Shown here one piece after another: positions 18,801-24,855 of a stretch of DNA of 47,477 bases (its first letter is position 1; each line of letters opens with the position of its first letter). The translations under genes were made by a program, and so were the position numbers. Under the pieces are notes generated by a model. That model worked only from the letters and a program-made list of their open reading frames with translations. It was not told where the DNA came from and searched no databases. The stretch lies in assembly GCA_013697625.1 (NCBI GenBank), contig JACCWN010000101.1, positions 1-47,477 on the forward strand. The letters are read 5' to 3'. This stretch comes from Legionella sp. Its GTDB lineage: Bacteria; Pseudomonadota; Gammaproteobacteria; Legionellales; Legionellaceae.

Positions 18801-19162
18801 TCACCCCAATTGATTCGATTGCTCTGGAAAAAGCACGCCTCAAAATGAGTTTTGAACAATTGCTCCGTCAAGCACCTGCTGATAGGGACGCTTTAAAGCA
18901 GGCAACACCTCAAGAGCGCTTTGATGCCCTTAAAAAAGAGCGCCCGGTGCTCGAGCAATATGAGCACTGTGCACGGGAGCTAAAACAAGTACAGGGCTAT
19001 GCGCAGGAGCAGCTGGATAAAAAACTGCTGTCACTGGCTAAAGAAATAGCCCATGATAAAAAATTACTGTCTGTGTTGCAACGCGATATTCCTCAGGTTG
19101 CAAGGGATATCAACAAACGAATTCTACGGGCACAGCAACAAGGCAGGGGAATTCATCACTAA
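12809..19162 (+). CDS. traA: TraA: relaxase-helicase with C-terminal Toprim/primase-like region
   Basis: A 2117-residue conjugation protein. Residues 1-240 form a MobA/MobL (MOBQ) relaxase: the metal motif is H145-W-D-E-N-N-H151-H-F-H154, with candidate nicking tyrosines in the first 25 residues (MYHYH, AAAYIRG). Residues 400-800 are a TraI/RecD-like helicase with Walker A GYAGTGKT (427-434), Walker B VMDEMG (about 497) and a UvrD-like end (YGYAATVHKLQGHT). A long charged helical middle (850-1450) follows. Residues 1480-1800 contain a primase/Toprim region, with the acidic EGPETA (E1705) and ADNDGDG (D1751, D1753, D1755). It would nick oriT 80 bases upstream, unwind and possibly prime the transferred strand. 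It is about twice the length of Ti TraA. Confidence 0.92.
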   Translation: MYHYHREIGKRGNGKNAVFAAAYIRGEKKTCDRTGETKDFSNKNDVVYVNSFLPEDAPVWATALRHGVVVDSKGQKHEDTQGESFSTYAWNHIEFSEKRVDSQVYFHDDIALPNVLNQEQAIELVSEFAQNHLAINGLFCDVAIHWDENNHHFHVLLPMRTLTDTGFSKKIRCTQAQLSQEVKRIRKAWADAANQKLKTLGLHERIDHRSYKDRGIDLTPTVKIGKFTHFPDQAIAMRKIQENVLIRKTNSDAIQNNPAILAEKILQEHLFFDSNTVTDAINRHVLLEQMDVKDAPPPSVSDPVFECLLESIQTKEGIFNERALKKSVLEQVSSQAEFQRIYTKIIAHEQVFSLGLGEDGREHFVGRHAFDLENSLLKATHLLAAKTTFSVSKRLVAKVGLKFGLNESQQRALVHLTRSGNAAIVCGYAGTGKTYMLKAAKEVWEQSGFKMMGLATAGKAASGLEAETGIASKTICGFLQAVNSATLVMDEKTILVMDEMGMVSLDDMSAVMEIARLSGAKFAGVGDVEQTQPVGRGAPQRAMVDALGAVSLDTIIRQELAWQRQATLLLETNRTGEGFDLYAAQGCVHLHETQSQAFEETVNQWYASYSAQKDNDIKDFIMAAFKNETVNKLNVMARGRLCDEGILGSGVLVAAKAGGIHVAVGERLLFTRNAQGVGVRNGDFATVLHVSDDAKTVQVQCDTGAVVSINTDSYRHFTYGYAATVHKLQGHTTQECSVLVDGEGWDRHMFLVAATRHKSHLHIHAAHEHFVDLAHLKESVSRHGLNDILADFPVSFAQRRGFNLEHSASRATKLLQKGKARIFDAVSYLFNYQAAVEQGQSAYELSQAQIKARRHDAVLIAEFSDNRVELAVLLNHMEGIEGAEKEALQRTTYALQLRNGAIAARIMENPQHYAMALERNRIGDKRVKAAYDFYERDRFVTSLVKGQDRVSPTLAFQLLDTIKTYYGALCHHMPDEDVRRVFLRDMEQRADIHRRESAVQVFGLENRALVNAASRYKALDNEVGARLKELAHASSLDKQELYLAGVTRDRLAFELASSAHFEALTTHFGIRPERIHQHHEKYKDRMLVKAFSEQISSTISQGNLRKQAAAHQIKLEPKRYGIYVDEFLKDGWKSINLERWFYEKRKTIAKASPELKRSIQKVQRYKVAASGAYVQWQKAIERSKKESPHKIKNFKQAQGLSWKRSVLAHEIMGSLHEHVAALALEKVDTVKLYQQALHVDYLTRYRKATREPLKLHMAQYISANLKDFQAGLAVYGLYEEVKERAAHYEYLQRIKNADTHEIKTRIRLALDYQDKKVEAAKIWGQVKALKHLKIDARGLSLQAKHVMMQRNSAAFLLLQACTQQEGLSKDITGINLNMATLQRESSQHMAQNTIMQYLSQEPASRGELAKTLLANKAGYHLLYDNRISFATLNQEARQFEQARANQTSALLKEKAPQKNLWNIEHITHALMNNPIDTYTAILGEPKERTSNHLRYSGGLIVSTKGSNAGQWYSFTEEVGGTPVSAIQKYLNLSFPEALAYGASLAGLSDSEAKQASGVLRPVRQEPKPIHPELAHKITQGVTSAQSIWNGTEDAKGSLAERYFLEHRKLDTLEGMEIRYWPKGAIWVDFDATGAPIEKANKIPAAVIAARNAQGEVVSVQRIYLDAQTAGKNTFLKEPKLTKGSNKGYAGVIQTGVAGGILYLAEGPETAASIASLNREATVLVSFSVSNIANMAEVIKAYAPKQVVIAADNDGDGSASRKTTEKACHSLREKGIDVRIVAPDGMAHRDKVDWNDVLVEQGQDALTLQFQEKIAKNQFLFERAVPVVGTLGERYFKDLGSAVDLGDVRFLERIDFKGQSVPALLAPRTNAQGLLCGETVFALSQDGAQILGEGSKSRAREGFYVAQQGQREVLIIADTLFNAKAAARSHPDALVILARMEEHSKLLSALVAKEIKPSKVFVLSENHGRDQQLVISDSCQCMREYGAPLFLLDGRHGEITPIDSIALEKARLKMSFEQLLRQAPADRDALKQATPQERFDALKKERPVLEQYEHCARELKQVQGYAQEQLDKKLLSLAKEIAHDKKLLSVLQRDIPQVARDINKRILRAQQQGRGIHH

Positions 19163-19212
19163 TCAACTATGGTTAAGCTCTGTAACCATGGATTACTTTC
19201 AGTAGTTGATTA
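19160..19212. repeat. Nested inverted repeat at the end of traA
   Basis: TAATCAACTA (19160-19169, including the traA stop) pairs with TAGTTGATTA (19203-19212), and inside it ATGGTTA (19169-19175) pairs with TAACCAT (19183-19189), leaving a 13-base bulge on one side. There is no T tract, so it is not a standard terminator. It may stabilise the traA mRNA end or be a protein site. Confidence 0.45.
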
Positions 19213-19494
19213 AGCGGTTAAATGGCGTGTTGTGAATGACTTATTATGTGCTAAAGTTTAATTTAAATATTAGAAAAAACTAAACCAAAAATATTACCAA
19301 ATCCAAGGTTTTCATTTTCTTGTACAAAATAATGACGGTTGGTTTTCACACCGTCACAGCATCGCTTAGTCCTTCAAAAAAATTATTGCAATTCAAAGGT
19401 GGTGTTTTCTTGTATCCACCATTGCCTGAATTTTTTAAGGATGCACGAGTCCATCTTCCGCAGTAACTTTTTAAATTAATTTCTAAAAAAATTC

Positions 19495-19526
19495 TTGACA
19501 CAGATCCTGGATTTTGATCTTATACT
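19495..19526 (+). promoter_or_regulatory. Weak candidate promoter before the IS1634-type relic
   Basis: TTGACA at 19495-19500 and TATACT at 19521-19526 look good singly but are 20 bases apart, longer than usual. They lie just upstream of a transposase relic and are probably what is left of the element's own promoter. Confidence 0.25.
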
Positions 19527-19544
19527 CCCTTTTGTAAGTAAGAA

Positions 19545-19712
19545 ATGGACGCGTCAAAATACGATGTAAAACGTTTAGATCACTTGGGTTTAGTGGCTGG
19601 TTTTTGCAAAAAGATTGGCCTGAATGAGTGGGTTGATTCTCATTTTCCAAAGGAATCGCATTATAGCCATATAACTATCATCAAGATATTGATGCGCAGG
19701 CCATCCATTTGA
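19545..19712 (+). pseudogene. IS1634-type transposase relic (DUF4277 start)
   Basis: ATG at 19545 opens a 55-codon frame beginning MDASKYDVKRLDHLGLVAGF and continuing CKKIGLNEWVDSHFP, which is the N-terminal DUF4277 pattern of IS1634/IS4-like transposases (VKRLDHLGLVAGxCxEIGL). The frame then breaks, and the following bases to about 19980 show only short scraps. No terminal repeats were found. It is a decayed insertion marking the junction between the conjugation genes and the cargo island. Confidence 0.6.
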
Positions 19713-19980
19713 CTCAAGTATATAGCTGAGATCACCGACCTGATTTAAATCAGGTGGTCTTAAATTTAATTACAGAAAACAAAGCTGGCATTCATTTGTA
19801 TAGGAAGGCATGTAGCAGGAGCTTAAAAATATGACTGCTTAAAATTGATCGTGCGTGACATGAGTTAATTACTCAACTAAACAAAGAGTTTCCTGAATTG
19901 GCAAATCATCTCATTTATTCTATAAAGCATAAGGAAAAAAACGTTAATACTGGAATGGTGCTTTAATTTCAGCAAAAAAA

Positions 19981-21120
19981 TCACTCATTAGATGCGCTCA
20001 TAGATAATTGAGATTGGAACTCACCATCTTTAGCTGGGACTTCTGAGCTGAAAAGACGAGGTGACCATGTGCTGACAAAAGAAGATAATTGTGACGATTC
20101 TATTTCTAGATCACCAAAACCAGCTAATTTCATTATTTCAGGCATAAGAGCTTCAACAGAACCCTGTATTTCACATTTAGGTGTGTAATGGGACACACCT
20201 AAAGCCGTGAACATCTGTTTGGCTCGGTTTTGAGCCATTTTTATAAAGGGATTGCAATTGAGAAGTGAACTATCTAATGGTTGAGTATTAAAGTATTTTT
20301 CAATACGTTCAAAGTTAAATGTTTTCATCAAGCGAATTTTTGTGAAATGTTGGGCGTTTTCACGACAGGGTATAATGAAACAAGTCGGAATCTGATCTAT
20401 TATTGAAAAAGAATGCAATTCATTGAATGTTGTCTTATATAAACCGAAAACAAAGGCACCTGTGTCAACATCGTTTGCATCCTTTAAATTAATGGGGCAT
20501 ATTACAAAATTATCGAGATTAGACCCACAACAACTTTGTAAAGTGGAAAGAGAAGGTTTAAGTTTGCTAGAATGTTTATAGAAATTTTGATAAAGGATTT
20601 CTTGCAAAATTGATTTATCATCCTTAATCCCATTCACATTAAAAGACTTAAACAGATCCTTCCATTGACCTAAAGGTAGGCGTCTAGCTCTTGTTACCGT
20701 ATCTTCATTCGGGGCCAAAGCTTCGGGCAAAAGTTGTTCCATGGATAATACTTCCATTGCCCCAATAACGGCTTCCATGTTTTTAAGTTGTGTTGAGTAA
20801 TAAAGGGTTGCAAGCCAACATATTGGTAATATCAATATGCTGAGTGGAACGAAAATCAAAGTATAGACCCAATAGAAGATAGCCGAAAGGATATTTAATG
20901 GAACTACAATGTACCAATTATTACCATTATAGCGTGCCTTTCGACTCAATACTTTAATGAACAATGGGAAAAGAAGTAAACAATCCAAAAGACCAATAGT
21001 TGCTATATTGCCCCTTAGAAGTTTATAAATTGCTCCCGTTAGTTTGCCTTCCTTAGCTGCACTGTAAGGATTGGGAAATTCATTAAATGGCTCTTTAAAT
21101 GGTTTAGATAAGTTAGGCAT
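19981..21120 (-). CDS. Membrane-associated protein, effector-like, function unknown
   Basis: A 379-residue protein with no recognised domain. Two hydrophobic spans lie at about residues 40-58 and 65-105 (the latter long enough for a hairpin), after a short proline/asparagine-rich N-terminus. The remainder is soluble, with no enzyme motif seen. A hydrophobic hairpin followed by a soluble body, low GC and a position among eukaryotic-like genes suit a Legionella membrane-targeted effector, but nothing in the sequence proves secretion. It lies alone on the minus strand, with 430 gene-free bases upstream. Confidence 0.6.
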   Translation of the reverse strand: MPNLSKPFKEPFNEFPNPYSAAKEGKLTGAIYKLLRGNIATIGLLDCLLLFPLFIKVLSRKARYNGNNWYIVVPLNILSAIFYWVYTLIFVPLSILILPICWLATLYYSTQLKNMEAVIGAMEVLSMEQLLPEALAPNEDTVTRARRLPLGQWKDLFKSFNVNGIKDDKSILQEILYQNFYKHSSKLKPSLSTLQSCCGSNLDNFVICPINLKDANDVDTGAFVFGLYKTTFNELHSFSIIDQIPTCFIIPCRENAQHFTKIRLMKTFNFERIEKYFNTQPLDSSLLNCNPFIKMAQNRAKQMFTALGVSHYTPKCEIQGSVEALMPEIMKLAGFGDLEIESSQLSSFVSTWSPRLFSSEVPAKDGEFQSQLSMSASNE

Positions 21121-21551
21121 TTTAACTACTCATTAAATTATTTAAAGAATTATAACATATATGATCGGCTTGGTCAATTTATGATCTATTTATATTTTGT
21201 GCATTATTGTCAAATTTATGATTTTATGGATGTGCAAATAGTTATGGAATAAATGATGGATAGACAGCGGATTCTACTTGAATGCTTTGGAAAATTTTGT
21301 TGGGAATTTTATTCTTGATTTTGCTGCGGAATGTGAGCACGAGAAAAAATCAAAGAACTTATTCTTCCACTCTTAATATTTTGAGATTGTGATTATACAC
21401 TTGTTGAACAAATGAAAAAATTCAGAAATAACAGGGAAGTCTAAAGTTAAATAACATTTGTTAAATGCTTAAGCCGGTTGGCGTTTTAAATATCCCCCTT
21501 ACGCCTAGTTGAAGCAACTCAACCAGTCCCTGCCGTGCCCAAGCCAAAAGA
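21121..21551. other. Gene-free AT-rich gap
   Basis: Between the membrane protein and the F-box gene. The first 60 bases are very AT-rich and probably hold the promoter of the membrane-protein gene on the minus strand. No RNA structure or further gene was seen. Confidence 0.3.
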
Positions 21552-21986
21552 CTATACTCTTTTTTTGGGTCGTAATGGCTTAGGCTCATCTTTATTCCCT
21601 GATAGATAATTAGCTAATCTTTTTAGGCATCCCGTCTCTTTATGTAATTTCTGCAATAGAGTTTCTGGGCCTTGTTTCATATGTCTAAGTATAATCTCTA
21701 AATATTCTTTATCTAAGAACATGTCTAACTTGGAAATTTTTTTCCCTTCATCAAATACAGTTAACCGGTGCGTATTGTGGTCAAATCGTTCTCTAATCCG
21801 AGTTAGGACTATAGATACGGTGTTTATTTTAAATGTTGTAATAGGCGAGTTAAGTTGAAATAATGTAAGAGAAGGGTTAGACATTAATTTATAAAAATGC
21901 TTATTCACTGCAGCTATGTTTTTTTGATCTTTGCAAGAATTATTGGCAAAAATACTTGTTAAGAGAACTTCAGGTAAATGTCTCAT
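21552..21986 (-). CDS. F-box domain protein, probable ubiquitin-ligase-recruiting effector
   Basis: A 144-residue protein. Residues 3-42 follow the F-box pattern closely: LPEVLLTSIF, then a D/Q-K-N...AVNKHFYKLMSNPSLTLF, matching L-P-x-E-L-L-x-x-I-F...V-C-K-x-F-x-x-L...P-S-L-W. F-box domains bind SKP1 of eukaryotic SCF ubiquitin ligases and bacteria have no such machinery, so the protein is expected to act in a host cell, as LegU1 and AnkB do in L. pneumophila. The rest is basic with no clear substrate-binding repeat and ends in a K/R/P-rich tail. The ATG has AGGTG eight bases upstream. Delivery by Dot/Icm is inferred. Confidence 0.68.
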   Translation of the reverse strand: MRHLPEVLLTSIFANNSCKDQKNIAAVNKHFYKLMSNPSLTLFQLNSPITTFKINTVSIVLTRIRERFDHNTHRLTVFDEGKKISKLDMFLDKEYLEIILRHMKQGPETLLQKLHKETGCLKRLANYLSGNKDEPKPLRPKKRV

Positions 21987-22231
21987 TCAATTACACCTAG
22001 GTTAAAGAAACTATTATGCCGCAAAATGTTTATTTAATCTACATAAACTATATTTTTTAAGAACCTTTAGGCCTTTTGTGACATCCAAACATCTTTTGTT
22101 GCTATTAATTGATGCGTGTTAGCTTTTTAGTAGTTGGATATTGTATATATGCGTTTAAGCCCCATTTTTAAAAGTGCGAGATAAATATTTTAAGATGGCC
22201 ACTTTACCCGAGTTAAAATTCATTTGAGTAT

Positions 22232-22272
22232 CTCTTGAAGCTAATCTCTGACTCAGAGATTAGCTTCAAGAG
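22232..22272. repeat. Perfect 41-bp palindrome
   Basis: Two perfect 20-base arms (22232-22251 and 22253-22272) separated by one base. The right arm ends ATTAGCTTCAAGAG. It lies 80 bases downstream of the TIR/NB-ARC gene on the minus strand. There is no T run after it on either strand, so it is not a usual terminator, although the stem would be very stable. One arm is nearly repeated at 29165-29181 at the far side of the cargo genes. Confidence 0.85.
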
Positions 22273-22352
22273 CAGAAACTAAAAGTAAGTGATAACTAAC
22301 AATCAGTTTAGGACAATTATAAAGGGTGTAACGGCTATAAATGAACTTATCC

Positions 22353-24776
22353 TCAGCTCATTTTTATAGTAAACACGCTTTCTTCTTCCATGCTATCAGA
22401 GGATGGCATTACCGCTTTAGTTAAAGGGGTAGGTTCTTTAGCATCAAGCTGTGAAGCACTATCCCGGGAACGAATAAATACATAATTATCTATGCCTTTT
22501 TTCTCCCTTTCCCATTGTCCCGGCTGTAAACCTAGGGCGCTTAACTCATTATCCTTATATGGAATAGAAGAATTTGCTTCTAAAACAAACCCGTCCTTTT
22601 GTGAAAGTTGATAACAGGCATTTTTTAAAAGAAGTTTTTCATATATCGCTTGTTCGTCCGGAGCTAAGGCATGCTTTCCTAAAGCCTTTCTAATCGCCTC
22701 AAGCTTAATCTCATAACTTGTTTTAAAAGCTCCTTTGCCACTTGTGGATGTTGAATTTGCCACCAATGAGGAAAAAGACGCAGCGCTTTTACTCTCGATT
22801 TTTTCTTCAGGCACCGCTGAAAAGAAAAAGGTAAAAGCCGGTTCGGTTTGGAGTTGTTTTTCTATATGCTGAAGGTGGGATGTAAGTGTTGTATCCGACT
22901 GTGGATCCATAGTTTTAAGAATGATTTGTATCTTCGTCAAGGTCTCTTTTTTTGTAGGCTCTTCTTGTCGGGAACAAAGAATATCTTGTAACAAAGGATG
23001 CATGATAAACCCTGTATGTGTTCTTTCTAAAAAGGAATAACGCATTATGGCTTGTTTCACATTAGGCCATACGTCCTTCAGATTCTGAGGCGGCCAAATA
23101 AGTAGTTGGGTTAATAGCATTTCTGAAAGAGAATCCCTGGCAAGCAAGCTTATTTGCATTAATAGCATCAATGCCTCAGGACACTCTTTTTTTAATGCTT
23201 CCAGGTCTGCATCAAAAACTTGCCATACGGGCAAGAGTTTAGAGCAGGTTGAATCTTGGGGAATATAATTTAAAAAGACACGTTTATCTCGATTAAATCG
23301 CTGCAAATACGTATGCGCTGATAATCCTTTCAATTGCATATAAAAGGCTGCCTGTATTAAGGCTAATGGTAACGCATGTAGGGTGCTAATGACTCGTTTA
23401 TTGTCATTTTCACTTGCAGGAGAGAATTCAGTTATTCTATAAATTAAATTCAGGGCGTCAGTTTCATCCATTAAGGGTAAATATAAATTTGAAAATTGTC
23501 GCTTATGAGACCATTTTAATTTATTGCAGGTGCTAATAATAATTTGTTGCTCCGTACCCATCTCAGGTAAAAAACCGTCCAACGCTGTAATATCGCTCAC
23601 ATTATCATAAACCAATAAACTGTTTGGTTGTTGTTCGAGCCAATTTTTGATGAATCTTATTTTTTCTTCGCGCGAGAGAGTTTCCGAAAGCATAAGCTCA
23701 TTTTCTTTCGCCAATTTATAATATTGTTGTTCAAGACTTTCATCACGTGTTTTACCAAGATTAAACCAGGCACGTAACGTGTACGCTTGGTCTTTTTTTA
23801 AAAAATAATATTTTGCCAACGATGTTTTTCCCATACCGTGCATGGCGCGTAAAACTAAAATTTCTCCGTTCTTTTTATTAAAGTGATGCGTCATCTTGTT
23901 CAATAAAGAAGTCCGCTCAACGAGATAATGATCCGGCTGAGGCGATTGAAATGTTGTTCCGAGGAGGTCAGAAGAACGGGGAATCTTTGGAACAATTTTA
24001 GTTAAATGAGAAAAATCTTTGTGGTAACCCCTGGTTAAGGTAGGCCTGTCTTTTTTATGAAAACCTAAAGCGTTTTCTATCTCTATAGCTTCTGGGCCAG
24101 GCTCTAAAAATGCTTCCGGAGACATTTCCTTGAACGATTGCCATAAATAGTCGTATTCTTGCACACCGGAAAGCTGATCTCTTAAAAGCCAATCTAATAC
24201 AAATTTTACGGTAGATATATAATCTGCATGATAATTGGGAATGCCCTGCGTGAAATTAAATTCTTGTGGAAAAGAGATTTCTTTAGTGCCGTTGAGTAGC
24301 AATGGAAAAATCAGCTGATTATGATGTTTCGCAAAATCAACAAGAAACGACATTAAATTGAGGCTGTAATTCGGCACTCTACGTGGATCGGTCAAGGATT
24401 TACTGCCAAAAAAAATGATAGCACAACCCTGATATGTATCAGCAAACTGATCTGCATATTCTTCTATTGAATTTATAATGACAGGAATGCCAACCGCTCG
24501 TAAATGCTCTGCAAAGATTTGTAAAAATGGCTCAATCCAATATTCCTCTTCTTGATTATCATCACTTGGAGGCGAATAGATTAAATGGCAGGAAGGGATT
24601 GCCTTTCCTGTTTTCTTTGATTCATTTTGTTGCATGAATGCTAAATCTTGTAAATGTTCAATAAATGATGAGTTAAATCCTCGTTGTCTAACAAGATGGC
24701 TTTGCCCTGCACGTAAAAATTTACTCTGATAGTCCGTACTTAATGGAACAGATGTTGCTAAAGTGGGGTGAGGCAT
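22353..24776 (-). CDS. TIR-like / NB-ARC STAND NTPase
   Basis: An 807-residue NLR-like protein. Residues 60-215 resemble a TIR/SEFIR fold (LIYSPPSDDNQ, AEHLRAVGIPVIINS, GCAIIFFGSKSL). Residues 280-560 are an NB-ARC ATPase: P-loop G314-M-G-K317-T-S, Walker B SLLVYDNV, sensor IIISTCN and the GLPLA-like LHALPLALIQAA, then a winged-helix segment with an MHD-like FIMHPLL. The last 200 residues are low-complexity and helical with no TPR or LRR sensor. The C-terminus contains MEEESVF, an E-block-like acidic patch seen in Dot/Icm substrates. It is the second gene after the J-domain gene, 79 bases apart. It may be a host-directed effector or an Avs-like phage sensor. Confidence 0.72.
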   Translation of the reverse strand: MPHPTLATSVPLSTDYQSKFLRAGQSHLVRQRGFNSSFIEHLQDLAFMQQNESKKTGKAIPSCHLIYSPPSDDNQEEEYWIEPFLQIFAEHLRAVGIPVIINSIEEYADQFADTYQGCAIIFFGSKSLTDPRRVPNYSLNLMSFLVDFAKHHNQLIFPLLLNGTKEISFPQEFNFTQGIPNYHADYISTVKFVLDWLLRDQLSGVQEYDYLWQSFKEMSPEAFLEPGPEAIEIENALGFHKKDRPTLTRGYHKDFSHLTKIVPKIPRSSDLLGTTFQSPQPDHYLVERTSLLNKMTHHFNKKNGEILVLRAMHGMGKTSLAKYYFLKKDQAYTLRAWFNLGKTRDESLEQQYYKLAKENELMLSETLSREEKIRFIKNWLEQQPNSLLVYDNVSDITALDGFLPEMGTEQQIIISTCNKLKWSHKRQFSNLYLPLMDETDALNLIYRITEFSPASENDNKRVISTLHALPLALIQAAFYMQLKGLSAHTYLQRFNRDKRVFLNYIPQDSTCSKLLPVWQVFDADLEALKKECPEALMLLMQISLLARDSLSEMLLTQLLIWPPQNLKDVWPNVKQAIMRYSFLERTHTGFIMHPLLQDILCSRQEEPTKKETLTKIQIILKTMDPQSDTTLTSHLQHIEKQLQTEPAFTFFFSAVPEEKIESKSAASFSSLVANSTSTSGKGAFKTSYEIKLEAIRKALGKHALAPDEQAIYEKLLLKNACYQLSQKDGFVLEANSSIPYKDNELSALGLQPGQWEREKKGIDNYVFIRSRDSASQLDAKEPTPLTKAVMPSSDSMEEESVFTIKMS

Positions 24777-24855
24777 GAAAACTCCTTGATACTAAGTTGG
24801 TGTGTCCTATAAATTACGTTTTGTCATCTCCTTATAGCTTGCGGAGAGTGGCTAA

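Noticed and set aside
22232..22272. Intrinsic terminator of the TIR/NB-ARC gene
   Set aside because: Very strong stem but no T run on either strand, and perfect symmetry is more than a terminator needs.
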